Origin: Luteitalea sp.
Lineage (GTDB): Bacteria; Acidobacteriota; Vicinamibacteria; Vicinamibacterales; Vicinamibacteraceae
Direction: 5' to 3'
Length of the DNA: 64,000 bases
Assembly (NCBI GenBank): GCA_009377495.1
Contig: WHTZ01000026.1
Location: 1 to 64,000 of the forward strand
The notes beneath the pieces are model-generated. The model did not search any database. It was not told where the DNA came from and was given only the letters and a program-made list of their open reading frames with translations. Shown here piece by piece: positions 1-9,813 of the stretch. A program made the translations under genes and the position numbers. The stretch's first letter is position 1; every line of letters starts with the position of its first letter.

Positions 1-2
1 TG

Positions 3-1496
3 CTGGGATATCGACAACGGCACCACGTGTTGGCAGCAACGGGTTTCTGGGCGCTCTTGTGTTTGGGTTTGCTCTGGCCCGCGTTTCAGGCGCTGCGCAG
101 CAATTACGATGAAACGATGCTGTTCTGGATGATGATGGCTCTTGCACTGGGAGTCGGCATGCAGGCCGCGCGGAGCCAGACATTCAGGAACGGAGCATTG
201 CCGATGGTCAGTGCGCTGGGGGCGTTGCTGCTGGTCTGGTGGAGCTTCGAGGTCGTCGGCTTCGCGGTGACCGCCACCGAAAATCGCCACGATCGTGTGA
301 CGGAGCGGGAAGGGCATGGGGCCAGGACCGAACGTTGGCGGAAGATCAGCTCGTCCTCCCTTCCCGACATCTATCACATCGTCGTCGATGAGTTTCAGAC
401 TGACTATTTCACCCGTCTGCTGACCCGGGCCACGCGCGAGCAATTGGCCGGCTTCCGGTTCTATCCTCGGGCGACAACGCCCTACGGGCGCACGGAGCTC
501 GCATTGTCTGCACTGTTCTCAGGCGTCCCTTACGACTACAAAGGCGAACCGGTCGAGTATGTGTCCGCGGCGTTCTCCGGGAGACAGTCGCTGTTGACTC
601 AGCTCAAAGCCTTCGGCTACTGGAGCGTCGGGTACGTGCATACCACCCATCCGCGGGGCGCGCCGTCTCCCTTCGACGAAACGTACTTCCACCCCGAGAT
701 TGCCGACCTGTCGCAAGACAACGCGGCTGACCGGCTGTTTCTGTCCCTGTGGTTGTATGCAACGTTACCCCGGGAGGTTGGTCGGTCGTTGATTCCGCAG
801 CACATGTGGGAGCAACTAGAAACGCAGACCTTGCTGCCTGACGAAGCCCCTGTGCAGTCGCTGCAAAGCTTTCGGAAGCTGATGGCAGCGGAGGCGCGTC
901 GGCCAGCGCACGAGGGCCCGCGATACGTGTTCGCCCATCTCATCCTGCCGCACTTTCCATTGGTCCTGGAATCGGATTGCACGTTTCGGCCGGGGGTGAC
1001 CACGACGGCACTCGCCCAGTCAGAGTGCACGCTGAGGACACTGCTGCAGTTCGTCGACACGCTCAGGAGGCACGATCGGTTCCGTGACACGTTGATCCTC
1101 ATGCACGCCGATCACGGTGCGCGGCACTTCGTTCGGAAGGGCCAACTGATCCGAGCTCGGGCCGGGTCTGACAGCTTGGAATGGAGTTGGGGACGTGCCC
1201 GTACGTTGATGTTGATCAAGCCGGCGGGAGCCACGGCCGAGGCCCCGCTGCTGATCGACGAGCGTCCAGGCGACCTATACGATCTCTTTCCTACTATCTT
1301 GGACAATCTGGAAGCGAGCTCAGAATTACAACTGGCGGGGTGTTCTTTGCTCGGACCACCCTGTCCGGTGCGCACACGGTACTATCACTTTTACGACAAG
1401 GCTGACGAGCGCACGATCGTCGATGGTCCGTTGAAGCGTTACAAGATTGCGGGAGACGAGATCACATTCGACCGAGAGATCATGATTCAACGATGA
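3..1496 (+). CDS. Membrane-anchored alkaline phosphatase/sulfatase-superfamily protein, 5' partial
   Basis: The reading frame is open to the left edge of the window, so the N-terminus is missing; the first start-like codon is GTG at 27. The visible N-terminus has hydrophobic segments (about residues 1-20, 30-45 and 55-75 from that GTG) followed by a soluble domain beginning at DIYHIVVDEF. That Asp, a TPYGRTELALS segment with a possible Thr/Ser nucleophile, and a late DHG metal-ligand motif (HADHG) fit the alkaline phosphatase superfamily fold shared by sulfatases and phosphoethanolamine or phosphoglycerol transferases. No C-x-P-S-R formylglycine motif is visible, so a classic sulfatase is unlikely. 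Inference: an inner-membrane enzyme acting on an envelope substrate. It ends at TGA and is convergent with the ADOP permease that follows. Confidence 0.7.
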   Translation: MGYRQRHHVLAATGFWALLCLGLLWPAFQALRSNYDETMLFWMMMALALGVGMQAARSQTFRNGALPMVSALGALLLVWWSFEVVGFAVTATENRHDRVTEREGHGARTERWRKISSSSLPDIYHIVVDEFQTDYFTRLLTRATREQLAGFRFYPRATTPYGRTELALSALFSGVPYDYKGEPVEYVSAAFSGRQSLLTQLKAFGYWSVGYVHTTHPRGAPSPFDETYFHPEIADLSQDNAADRLFLSLWLYATLPREVGRSLIPQHMWEQLETQTLLPDEAPVQSLQSFRKLMAAEARRPAHEGPRYVFAHLILPHFPLVLESDCTFRPGVTTTALAQSECTLRTLLQFVDTLRRHDRFRDTLILMHADHGARHFVRKGQLIRARAGSDSLEWSWGRARTLMLIKPAGATAEAPLLIDERPGDLYDLFPTILDNLEASSELQLAGCSLLGPPCPVRTRYYHFYDKADERTIVDGPLKRYKIAGDEITFDREIMIQR

Positions 1497-1551
1497 AGGC
1501 CGCGGCTGAAGGTCGCGGTGACCCTCGCTACACATCCGGTATCCACGCACG

Positions 1552-3987
1552 CTACTCCGCACGAAGGGCGAGCAGCGGGTCGATACGAGCCGCCCGCCGA
1601 GCCGGCAGCCAGCACGCAACCACGGTGACGGCTGCGAGTGCAATCGCCACGGAAGCGAATGTGAGCGGGTCGAGCGGCGCCACGCCGTAGAGCAGCGAGG
1701 CGAGCAGGCGCGTCAGGCCGAGCGCGGCCAGCAAGCCGCTCACGATTCCGACGCTGGTAATCCACAATCCCTGCCGAACGACCAGTGGCACGATGTCGGC
1801 CGCGTTGGCGCCCAGCGCGACGCGCACCCCGATCTCGTGCGTCCGCTGCTGGACGGCGTACGACATGACCCCGTAAATCCCGATCGCGGCAAGCAGCAAG
1901 GCCACGCCGGCAAAGAGCGAGACGAGCAGCATGCTGAAGCGCGCGCTGTCAACCGACGCCGACACCAGCGTCGTCATCGGTCGGATGCGGGCGACCGGCA
2001 GCTCCGGATCCATCTCACCGACCTCGCGGATCAGCATGGGGGCGATCGCCAGGGGATCACCGTCGGTGCGGATCACGAGCGTCATCGATGGCCGCACCAG
2101 CTCGGCATGCGGCCAGTAGGTCATCGCGCGCACGGGCACATCCAGCGCGTCGTACTTGACGTCGCCGACCACACCAACGATCTCACTGGGCACGTTATCG
2201 GTGCGCATGTGGATCGTCACGCGCTGCCCGATGGCCCGATCGCCACCGAAGTGCTGCCGAGCCATCGTCTCGTTGATGATGACGACGTTGGAGCGTTCCC
2301 GCACCTCACGCTCGGTGAAGTTACGACCGTGGATCAAGGGAATGCCCATGGTCGAGAAGTAGGTTGGATCGGCAACCCGCACGTCCGCGGTGTGGCGCTC
2401 GCCGGGCGGTGGCTCCGGTTCGCCTTCGATCAGGAACGATGTGGCAGAGCCGAGGCCGGCGAACGGCAGGACGTCGATGGCGCCAGCGCTCCGAACGCCT
2501 GGACGGGCTTCGATCCGGTCGAGCAGCTCACGAAAGAAGCCGATGCGGCGATGCTCCGGCTCGTACGCCTCGCTCGACAACGAGATCCTCGCGGTTAGGA
2601 CGTGTGTCGCGTCGAAGCCCGTTTGCTCCGACATCAGGTTGGCGAAGCTGCGCATGAGGAGACCGGCGCCGACAAGGAGGACGAGCGCCATGGCCACCTC
2701 GCCCATCACCAGTCCGCGACGCAAGCGGCCGCCACGTGCGGATCCCGCCGTGCCACGCCCGCCATCACGGAGGCATGCGGCGGGGCTCTGACGCGCCGAG
2801 GCCAGCGCCGGTGCGACGCCGAACAGCAACCCGGTACCAATCGAGACCAGCAGCGCAAAGCCAAGTACAGGCGCATCCAGCGGAATGCGTTCCGTTGGGA
2901 GTAGACCCGCCGGCGCGAGGGCCAGGAGGCGTCCCTGCAGCCACCACGCGGTAACGACGCCGAGGGCGCCACCGGTGAGCGACAACGTCACACTTTCCGT
3001 CAGGATGAGGCGGACGACCTGACCGCGGCTAGCGCCGAGCGCCGTTCTGACCGCCAGCTCGCGCGAGCGGGCCGAGGCGCGCGCGAGCAGCAGGCTGGCC
3101 ACGTTTGCGCACGCGATCAGCAGCACCAGGCCAACAGCACCCAAGAGCACGAGGAGGGCCGGCCGTACTTCCCCGCTGAGCTCGTCGTGGAGCGACGCCG
3201 CGACGACCGTCCAGTTGGTGTTGAAGTCCGGATACTCGGCTTCGAGCGCGCGCCCAATGACCTCGAGCTCGGCCTGTGCCTGCGGCAGCGTCATACCAGG
3301 CGCCAGACGCCCGATGGCCGATAGAGAGCGCCCTCGGCGGACAACCTCCGACCAATCGACCTCGAGGGGCTTCCAGAGCTCGGCGCGGCGGTCTGTCAGG
3401 GATCGTCCCTTCAAGACGAGATGGCGATTGGGCGGCATGACACCTACCACGAGCACCGGTTCCCCATCGAGGTGCACGTCGCGTCCGACGACACGCGGAT
3501 CGCCGCCGAACCGGCGCTGCCAGAGCTCGTAGCTGAGCACCGTGACCGGTTCGGCATCAGGCGTGTCATCAGCCGGGCCGATCGCACGACCGATCTGAGC
3601 CTCGACGCCGAGCAGCTCGAAGAAGTTCCCCGTGATCACCTGCACCGCCACTTCTTCTGGTTGGCCGCCACCGGTGAGATTGTCGAGCGTATCGATGAAG
3701 GCGGCCATGTCCTCGATGGCCTGGCTTCGCGCGCGCCAGTCAACGAAATTGGCCGGGTTGATCACGTTCGGGCACGCGCGCTCGCGATGGCATTCGGAGA
3801 CGGACACGAGTCGATCGGCCTCGGCAAACGGCAGCGGGCGCAGCAGCACGGCGTTCACGATGCCGAAGATCGCCGTGCTGGCGCCAATGCCGAGCGCCAT
3901 CGTGACGAGGATCGTGGCGGTGACGAGCGGTGTCCGGGGCAATGAGCGCGCCGCATGGCGGAGGTCGTAGTAGAGGCGTGAGAGCAT
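1552..3987 (-). CDS. ADOP-family ABC transporter permease (MacB/FtsX-like), intact
   Basis: This 811-residue protein has the duplicated orphan-permease layout: an N-terminal membrane helix with the LGIGASTAIFGIVNAVLLRPLP signature, a periplasmic MacB-type domain, two helices around residues 280-330 (LLVLLGAVGLVLLIACAN), a second permease half (EVAMALVLLVGAGLLMRS) and C-terminal helices ending in ARRAARIDPLLALRAE. The start is supported by an AAGGAG ribosome-binding site eight bases upstream of ATG 3987. The N-terminal cytoplasmic prefix domain seen in many family members is absent. No ATPase gene is adjacent, as usual for this family. It is the only one of eight ADOP loci in the window without a visible lesion. 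The substrate is unknown; such permeases are assumed to work in efflux or lipoprotein-type transport. Confidence 0.9.
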   Translation of the reverse strand: MLSRLYYDLRHAARSLPRTPLVTATILVTMALGIGASTAIFGIVNAVLLRPLPFAEADRLVSVSECHRERACPNVINPANFVDWRARSQAIEDMAAFIDTLDNLTGGGQPEEVAVQVITGNFFELLGVEAQIGRAIGPADDTPDAEPVTVLSYELWQRRFGGDPRVVGRDVHLDGEPVLVVGVMPPNRHLVLKGRSLTDRRAELWKPLEVDWSEVVRRGRSLSAIGRLAPGMTLPQAQAELEVIGRALEAEYPDFNTNWTVVAASLHDELSGEVRPALLVLLGAVGLVLLIACANVASLLLARASARSRELAVRTALGASRGQVVRLILTESVTLSLTGGALGVVTAWWLQGRLLALAPAGLLPTERIPLDAPVLGFALLVSIGTGLLFGVAPALASARQSPAACLRDGGRGTAGSARGGRLRRGLVMGEVAMALVLLVGAGLLMRSFANLMSEQTGFDATHVLTARISLSSEAYEPEHRRIGFFRELLDRIEARPGVRSAGAIDVLPFAGLGSATSFLIEGEPEPPPGERHTADVRVADPTYFSTMGIPLIHGRNFTEREVRERSNVVIINETMARQHFGGDRAIGQRVTIHMRTDNVPSEIVGVVGDVKYDALDVPVRAMTYWPHAELVRPSMTLVIRTDGDPLAIAPMLIREVGEMDPELPVARIRPMTTLVSASVDSARFSMLLVSLFAGVALLLAAIGIYGVMSYAVQQRTHEIGVRVALGANAADIVPLVVRQGLWITSVGIVSGLLAALGLTRLLASLLYGVAPLDPLTFASVAIALAAVTVVACWLPARRAARIDPLLALRAE

Positions 3988-4029
3988 GGCGGTCTCCTTC
4001 TCCCGCTTGCGTCACTGGAGGCGCGCATC

Positions 4030-4079
4030 GTTTCGGTACGACCACAAACGTTCAGCCGCCCTTGCCTGGGTACCGAAAC
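4030..4079. promoter_or_regulatory. Inverted repeat upstream of the ADOP permease
   Basis: A perfect 10-base inverted repeat, GTTTCGGTAC (4030-4039) and GTACCGAAAC (4070-4079), is separated by 30 bases in the gap between the oxidoreductase stop and the ADOP start. No T-run follows either arm, so a regulator site is at least as likely as a terminator. Confidence 0.35.
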
Positions 4080-4122
4080 AGCGTCGCGGAAAACTGACGG
4101 CCGTGGCGTGACATTTAGTGAC

Positions 4123-5427
4123 CTACAACGTGGTTTCTCCCGGCATCGCCACGGGCGGTATGGCCATGGGGCCCCATTCCAATTTCTCGGGCATCAACGA
4201 CTGTTCGGATGCCATGAGCTCCTCCCTGGTCAGCGCCTTGCCCGTGTACGCGGCTTCACGGCCAAGAATGGCGGCCACCGAGGTCTCGTTCACCTGTTTC
4301 AGCTCGTTCAGCGGCTTGCCGGCGCGGATGCTGCTGATCAACGCGGCATGTTCCTGGACGTACGCGTTGTCCAGACGTGTCTCGACGGTCTGATCGAGCT
4401 TCCACGGCCGATCGCCCGTGATGTAGTACTTCGGTAGCACGAACGCACGGCCTTTCGTGCCGACGAACTCGTTCGCGACCTTATTGTCGGCGCCCTCCTG
4501 CTGACGGCACATCATCATACAGTGCGAGCCGTCGGCGAACTCGTAGTCCACGGTGAAGTGATCGTAGATGTGACCAAACAGCGGGTCCGTGCGCACCTGC
4601 CGTCCCCCCGTTGCCACCGCACCGACCGGCGCGGCGCCGAAGGCCCACACCATCGCGTCGACGTTGTGGACCGCCTGCTCGACGAGGTGATCGCCGGAAA
4701 AGTAGGTGTAGTAGTACCAGTTGCGCAATTGGTACTCCAAGTCGGTCCATTGCGGTTGTCGCTCGTGGCTCCACAGCTCGCCGGCGTTGTAGTAGCACTG
4801 TCCTGCTACGAGGTCGCCGATGCTGCCATCTTTGATCCGCTTCATCACCTCGATGTACGGCACGAAGTGACGATACTGCGTGCCAGCCACCAGGCTGAGG
4901 CCTTTCTTGCGGATCTCTTCGAAGCTTTCCAGATTCGTACGCGCGCCCGCCACATCCACGCATACGGGCTTCTCGGCGAAGACGTGCTTGCCGGCCGCCA
5001 CGGCGGCCTTGATATGCATTGGTCGGAAGCCGGGCGGCGTGGCGAGGATGACGTAATTGATATCCTGCGCCAGCACCTTTTCGTACGCGTCGAGGCCGAC
5101 GAACTGTCGATCTTTTGGCACGTCGAACTGGCTGCCGAGCCTCTTCGTGAGACTTTCCACGCTCTTGGTGAGGCGGTCCTCGAATGCGTCGCCCATCGCG
5201 ACGATGCGAACGCCCTCGGCGGCCTGCAGGATGTTGCGGATTGCGCCGCTGCCGCGGCCGCCGCAGCCGATCACGCCGACGCGAATCTCGTCGGAGCCGG
5301 CGGCGTGGAGACCGGGAATCGCCTCGAACGGGGAGGCCACGGTTGCGCCGACGGCAGCCGTGGTCGCGGTTCGGAGAAAGTTGCGTCGAGACAATCCCGC
5401 ATCGGTCTGATCATGTTGGTCACTCAT
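4123..5427 (-). CDS. Tat-exported Gfo/Idh/MocA family oxidoreductase
   Basis: The 434-residue protein starts with a twin-arginine signal (SRRNFL at residues 13-18, then an Ala-rich helix), so it should be exported folded. A Rossmann nucleotide site follows (GVIGCGGRG, about 51-59), and the EKP motif (152-154) contains the Lys typical of the family. The C-terminal alpha/beta domain contains several His residues in the expected catalytic zone. The family catalyses NAD(P)-dependent oxidation or reduction of sugars, inositols and related compounds; the substrate here is not predictable. A GAGGAG site precedes ATG 5427 and the gene lies 15 bases downstream of the methyltransferase, so the two are likely co-transcribed. 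Periplasmic members of this family are common in Acidobacteria and Planctomycetes with carbohydrate catabolism genes. Confidence 0.9.
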   Translation of the reverse strand: MSDQHDQTDAGLSRRNFLRTATTAAVGATVASPFEAIPGLHAAGSDEIRVGVIGCGGRGSGAIRNILQAAEGVRIVAMGDAFEDRLTKSVESLTKRLGSQFDVPKDRQFVGLDAYEKVLAQDINYVILATPPGFRPMHIKAAVAAGKHVFAEKPVCVDVAGARTNLESFEEIRKKGLSLVAGTQYRHFVPYIEVMKRIKDGSIGDLVAGQCYYNAGELWSHERQPQWTDLEYQLRNWYYYTYFSGDHLVEQAVHNVDAMVWAFGAAPVGAVATGGRQVRTDPLFGHIYDHFTVDYEFADGSHCMMMCRQQEGADNKVANEFVGTKGRAFVLPKYYITGDRPWKLDQTVETRLDNAYVQEHAALISSIRAGKPLNELKQVNETSVAAILGREAAYTGKALTREELMASEQSLMPEKLEWGPMAIPPVAMPGETTL

Positions 5428-5442
5428 ACTGGCGATTCTCCT

Positions 5443-6018
5443 CTATTTGACTTCCCTTGCAGTCTTGTCAAGGCGCGCACTCACGGAGCCCCCTGTGTGG
5501 CGTTCTCGGTATTGTCGTAGCAGCTCGAAGAGCACAACGCCTCCAGCGACCGCGACATTCAACGACTGTTTGCGGCCAAGCATCGGCACGCGAACCTGGA
5601 CGTCCGCCGCCTCGGCCAGGCGCACGTCCACGCCGTCCACCTCATTGCCGAAGACCAGGCATACTGGGAAGGCAGGCTCCCAGTCGTACAGATCGACCGC
5701 GCGTGTGGACGTTTCGATGACGGCGATTTGCCAGCCCCGTTCGCGCAAGTCGGCAACCAGCGAGGACGGCTGATCGCGCCGCTCCCACGGAAGCGTTTCC
5801 TCGGCTCCCAGCGCGGTCTTGGCGATCCCGCGATGGGGTGGGCAGCCAGTGTAGCCTGTGAGATAGAGCCGCTCGATTCCCGCCGCGTCGCCGGTCCGGA
5901 AGAACGCGCCGACGTTGTAGAGGCTTCGCACACAGTGCAACACCACTGCCACGGGCAGCCGGTGGATCGGCGCGTAGGGCGCCGCGCTCAGCGTCGCTCT
6001 GAAGGGAAGAGCCTCCAT
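5443..6018 (-). CDS. SpoU/TrmH-family RNA 2'-O-methyltransferase
   Basis: The 191-residue protein has the three SPOUT motifs in order: an N-x-G-x-x-x-R segment (NVGAFFRT), the SAM-binding GNEVDGV and the C-terminal SLNVAVAGG. These form the trefoil knot that binds S-adenosylmethionine. It lacks the extra N-terminal RNA-binding domain of rRNA Gm2251 enzymes, resembling short TrmH/TrmL-like proteins that methylate tRNA ribose. It is the first gene of a probable two-gene unit with the oxidoreductase and is divergent from the dehydrogenase at 6108. Confidence 0.88.
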   Translation of the reverse strand: MEALPFRATLSAAPYAPIHRLPVAVVLHCVRSLYNVGAFFRTGDAAGIERLYLTGYTGCPPHRGIAKTALGAEETLPWERRDQPSSLVADLRERGWQIAVIETSTRAVDLYDWEPAFPVCLVFGNEVDGVDVRLAEAADVQVRVPMLGRKQSLNVAVAGGVVLFELLRQYRERHTGGSVSARLDKTAREVK

Positions 6019-6107
6019 CTGAGGGGATGATACTCCGAGCCCCGCCGATCCTGGCGCCCCTCGCGTCTGCCATAATTCTCCACAAGTCTCGCGTCGGTCG
6101 ATTCTCC

Positions 6108-7868
6108 ATGTTCACCTATCGAAAGCGTCAAGCGGCGTCCGCCTTCACCCTTTCTTTCCTGATCTGCTGGCTCCTGAGCTGTGGTGGCCAGCAGCGAGCC
6201 GGCAGCCTACCCGCCGGCGACCCGGATAAGGGCGGCTTACGGTTGCCTGACGGATTTGAAGCCGTGGTTGTCGCGGACGACATCGGGCCCGCGAGGCATC
6301 TCGTGGTGAACGACAACGGTGACATCTACGTCAAGCTACGGAAATCGCACGAGGAGGGGAGTCTCGTCGCCCTGCGCGATACGACCGGCGACGGCAAGGC
6401 GGACGTCATCGAGAGGTTCGGCATCTTCGATGACATCGGCAACTTTCACACGGGCATCGCAATCTACAACGGCTTTCTCTACTTCAGCACCGATCTGGCG
6501 GTCTACCGCTACAGGCTCATGTCGGGTGCATTGTTACCCACGGGAGAGAAGGAGGTGGTGCTCATCGACGATCACGAGCACGGATCGCACGAGCACATCG
6601 CCAAACCGCTTTCCTTCGATAACAAGGGGAATATGTATGTGCCGTTTGGCGCACCGACCGACGCGTGCCAGGAGCCGAATCGGACGCCAGGCGTGCCTGG
6701 GCTCGACCCATGCCCGAACCTCCAACAGCACGGTGGCATCTGGCGGTTCGATGCCGATACCCTCGATCAGCGGCAGCGAGATGGATACGAGTACGCGACC
6801 GGGATACGAAGTGTCGTCGCCATGGATTGGAACCCTGTGGACGAGCATCTGTACGTGGCGATGCACGGGCGCGATCACTTGTTCCGGCTCTGGCCCGAGC
6901 AGTTCTCGCGCTGGCAGAGCGCGATCCTTCCATCGGAGGAGCTCATGCGAGTCACCGACGGGTCCGATTTCGGGTGGCCCTATTGCTATCACGACTATTT
7001 GCAAAGCAAGAAGGTGCTGGCGCCAGAGTATGGTGGCGACGGCACGATCGTTGGCAGATGTCGCGAGTTCGATCAGCCGCTGATCGGGTTCCCCGGGCAC
7101 TTTGCCCCGAACGGCCTGCAGTTCTACCGTGGCGATCAGTTTCCGGAGCACTATCGAAACGGCGCGTTTGTCGCCTTTCATGGCTCCACGATCAGGAACC
7201 CGTATTCCCAGGGCGGCTATTCCGTCGGGTTCGTGCCGTTCAAGGAGCACGAGCCGTCGGGTGACTGGGAGGTCTTTGCCAATGGATTTGCCGGAGTCGA
7301 TCCGATCGTCAACACCGGCGATGCGGCTCATCGGCCTACGGGGTTGGCCGTTGGGCCCGATGGATCCCTGTACATTAGCGACTCGAACCGAGGGAAGATC
7401 TGGCGGGTGATGTACAAGGGAGATCGACAGTCGTTTGGTGTCGCCGAACGAGCCGCGATGGAGGAGGAGAAGCGCACGGCGAGCAATATCCGGACGCCGC
7501 ACGAAGTAGACGATGACCTCGAGCAAGGTATTACGCTGGCCGGTGAGGTCATCTACAACAGGTACTGTGCGGCGTGCCATCAGCGCGATGGTGAAGGGGC
7601 CGCGGGTCGTTTTCCGCCCGTCGCGCGATCCGAGTGGGTCACCGGTGACAAGCGCCGGCTGATCGACGTCATCATCAACGGCTTGGATGGGTCCATCACC
7701 GTGCGAGACGAGCAGTACAATACGCCCATGCCGGAGCACAGCTTCTTGAGCGATGAGCAGGTGGCACACGTGGCGACGTACGTTCGACAGAACTTTGGAA
7801 ATGACGCCAGCGCGCTGTCCGCCGAAGAGGTCGCCAAGGTGCGAAATGCACAGGGGTCGACCAAGTGA
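6108..7868 (+). CDS. PQQ-type sugar (sorbosone/glucose) dehydrogenase lipoprotein with C-terminal cytochrome c
   Basis: An upstream in-frame codon exists at 6027, but ATG 6108 fits better: it gives an N-terminal helix ending in a lipobox (WLLSC-GG, Cys 25), so the protein is probably a lipoprotein of about 586 residues. The middle forms a six-bladed glucose/sorbosone dehydrogenase-like propeller (HLVVNDNGDIYV, THRPTGLAVGPDGSLYISD-type blades). The C-terminus is a small class I cytochrome c with CAACH at residues 487-491 and a later Met (TPMPEHSF) as probable axial ligand. Inference: a periplasmic oxidase of aldoses or other alcohols passing electrons directly to its own heme and then to the respiratory chain. 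Fused propeller-cytochrome proteins of this type are common in Acidobacteria. Confidence 0.85.
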   Translation: MFTYRKRQAASAFTLSFLICWLLSCGGQQRAGSLPAGDPDKGGLRLPDGFEAVVVADDIGPARHLVVNDNGDIYVKLRKSHEEGSLVALRDTTGDGKADVIERFGIFDDIGNFHTGIAIYNGFLYFSTDLAVYRYRLMSGALLPTGEKEVVLIDDHEHGSHEHIAKPLSFDNKGNMYVPFGAPTDACQEPNRTPGVPGLDPCPNLQQHGGIWRFDADTLDQRQRDGYEYATGIRSVVAMDWNPVDEHLYVAMHGRDHLFRLWPEQFSRWQSAILPSEELMRVTDGSDFGWPYCYHDYLQSKKVLAPEYGGDGTIVGRCREFDQPLIGFPGHFAPNGLQFYRGDQFPEHYRNGAFVAFHGSTIRNPYSQGGYSVGFVPFKEHEPSGDWEVFANGFAGVDPIVNTGDAAHRPTGLAVGPDGSLYISDSNRGKIWRVMYKGDRQSFGVAERAAMEEEKRTASNIRTPHEVDDDLEQGITLAGEVIYNRYCAACHQRDGEGAAGRFPPVARSEWVTGDKRRLIDVIINGLDGSITVRDEQYNTPMPEHSFLSDEQVAHVATYVRQNFGNDASALSAEEVAKVRNAQGSTK

Positions 7869-7918
7869 TCAGCCGTGTCACGGCGAGCCCGAGCGCTTTC
7901 CTATCCTGAAGTGGCGGG

Positions 7919-8185
7919 CTATCGCTCCCAGCAGGACGAGAGCGCGGGACGCACGTTGCCGGCCACGTAGCCCTTGAGGCGCAAGACGGTCACACCCATA
8001 TCCTTGTTCGAGGCGGGATATTCACGTGCCAGCCGCTCGGCAATGGTCGTCATCGTGGCACGGGCCTGCTCCAGGCTGACTCCAGTCTTCAGTCGCGCGA
8101 CGGCCCAGAAGTTATGGCTACCGCGCTGCTCCAGATCGTCCGCAGCCCGCATCGGGATCCAGAAATCGATTGGAGGCACCCTCCC
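7919..8185 (-). pseudogene. Fragment of an ADOP permease (periplasmic segment)
   Basis: About 87 codons match the ADOP periplasmic domain (FWIPMRAADDLEQRGSHNF ... AREYPASNKDMG ... NVRPAL). The frame breaks where intact members continue RPALLVLLGA; here it reads RPALSSCWER and stops, consistent with loss of one or two bases. No permease helices flank it on either side. It is an internal relic of a deleted gene. Confidence 0.8.
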
Positions 8186-8546
8186 TCCCGGTGCGTTTGT
8201 CGTCTCGGGTCGACATGTGACCCAATGTCGTCCTGCTTGGGTCAGCTGTTAACCCGATCGCGCCAACGGAACAACGGATTCGGGGCGACCACGAACGTAG
8301 GAGAGATGGGGGCGCTGCAGCTGCAGCTCCGCTTTCAATTTTGACAGCGCTGATCACGCGAACTATTCTGTGCCGGCAATCACCATTGACGCGGCGTGCT
8401 TTGGTGGAAGCGAGGGAGGCGCGCAGCGAAACCTCGGGACCAGACTCAAGCGGCTGGTCGAATCTTACGCTGACCATCATTGCCGTCGGGGTGCGCTCCT
8501 GTCACTCCTTGAAGGACCAGCTCCGCAAGCAGAGAGCTAACAGGCC
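8186..8546. other. Non-coding stretch between ADOP relic and CE15 gene, with short inverted repeat
   Basis: No convincing gene was found on either strand. The only clear structure is a perfect 8-base inverted repeat, TGACCCAA (8218-8225) and TTGGGTCA (8237-8244), with an 11-base loop. The rest may be decayed ADOP sequence too diverged to recognise. Confidence 0.4.
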
Positions 8547-9791
8547 ATGCGAACTACGACTCTGACGCTCCTATTCTCTGTCACTTCTTGTCTCTTCGCC
8601 TCCCAGGACAGCGGATGGCAGGCCGATCCGGACGTTGTCGAGCAACGGAAGCACGAGCGGCCTCGAGCCCTCTGGGAAGAAACAGATGTCCGTCCCTATG
8701 AGCTGCCCGACTCCCTACGGGGCTCGGATGGCTCCATCGTGCACATGTCCGATGCATGGCCACAGCGCCGGATGGAGATTCTGGAGCTGTTCCGCACGCA
8801 CATGTACGGTCGCCGGCCAGGCGCTCCCGAACGGCTTTCTTTCGAGGTGGTCGATCAGGATGCATCAGCGATTGGCGGCGCGGCGACGCTCCGGCGGATT
8901 GCCATCGAGAGCGTTCATCAGGGCCGCACGCACCAGTTCGAAATAATCCTGTTTTTGCCGAACGCGGTCCAAGGGCGTGTGCCGGTGTTCTTGCTGATCA
9001 ACACTCGCGGTCCTGGGAATACGGATCCAACGCAGCAGGAGCCGTCCGGCTTCTGGCCGGTGAAGCAGGTCATCGCGCGCGGTTATGGCATCGCGGCACT
9101 GCAGGCGCGCGACCTGGCTCCGGACGATCCTGAGCGCTTCCGGGACGAAGTCATCAGCCTCTTCGAGGGAGAGGAACCGACCCATAGGCGCGAGCCGGAT
9201 GCGTGGGCAGCGCTGGCGGCCTGGGGCTGGGGCGCGAGCCGTGCGATGGACTACTTCGAGGCGGATTCCCGTGTGGACGCCTCGAAGGTCGCCGTGCTGG
9301 GACATTCAAGAGGCGGGAAGGCTTCGCTCTGGGCTGGCGCTGAGGACGAGCGCTTCGCACTCGTCATCTCGAACGACTCCGGCAGCGGCGGCGCGGCGCT
9401 GAGCCGGCGGCGCTTCGGAGAATCGATCCGCGTGGTGAATCGCTTTACCCACTGGTTCGCCGGCAACTTCGATACGTTCGAGGATCGCGAGGACGAACTG
9501 CCATTCGACCAGCACATGCTGATCGCGCTGGTCGCGCCGCGCGCGGTCTATGTGGCCAGCGCCGATGAGGATCTCTGGGCAGATCCACGGGGCGAGTTTC
9601 TTTCCCTGGCGCACGCCTCGTCTGTCTATGCCCTCTGGAACCACGCACCGATCCGAGCCGATGACATGCCCCCGCTCGATCGTCCCCTGTTCGTCGGCCC
9701 TCGCGGCTATCACGTCCGTACCGGCCGCCACAACCTGACACCCGACGACTGGCGCCACTTCACAGACTTCGCCGACCACTTGTGGCGATAG
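8547..9791 (+). CDS. CE15-type glucuronoyl esterase-like alpha/beta hydrolase (copy 1)
   Basis: The 414-residue protein has a short hydrophobic N-terminus (signal peptide, or lipobox-like VTSC) and an alpha/beta hydrolase domain. The nucleophile elbow is GHSRGGK (Ser 254). Downstream are SNDSGSGGAALSRRRFGE, a PRAVYVASADEDLWADP segment and GRHN with the probable catalytic His 395. This order is characteristic of bacterial CE15 enzymes, which cleave ester bonds between lignin alcohols and 4-O-methyl-glucuronoyl residues of xylan. The position that is Glu in canonical enzymes (ESG) is Asp 278 here, whereas the paralogue ending at 33007 has Glu; another acid in the EDLWADP segment could serve, as reported for some bacterial members. 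The gene stands alone, followed after 22 bases by a methyltransferase-like gene. Confidence 0.82.
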   Translation: MRTTTLTLLFSVTSCLFASQDSGWQADPDVVEQRKHERPRALWEETDVRPYELPDSLRGSDGSIVHMSDAWPQRRMEILELFRTHMYGRRPGAPERLSFEVVDQDASAIGGAATLRRIAIESVHQGRTHQFEIILFLPNAVQGRVPVFLLINTRGPGNTDPTQQEPSGFWPVKQVIARGYGIAALQARDLAPDDPERFRDEVISLFEGEEPTHRREPDAWAALAAWGWGASRAMDYFEADSRVDASKVAVLGHSRGGKASLWAGAEDERFALVISNDSGSGGAALSRRRFGESIRVVNRFTHWFAGNFDTFEDREDELPFDQHMLIALVAPRAVYVASADEDLWADPRGEFLSLAHASSVYALWNHAPIRADDMPPLDRPLFVGPRGYHVRTGRHNLTPDDWRHFTDFADHLWR

Positions 9792-9813
9792 CTACTCCTT
9801 GGTCTGCACATGA

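Noticed and set aside
1837..2598. Plus-strand frame of 253 codons within the first ADOP gene
   Set aside because: Antisense shadow of the GC-rich permease; His/Arg-rich composition typical of such shadows.
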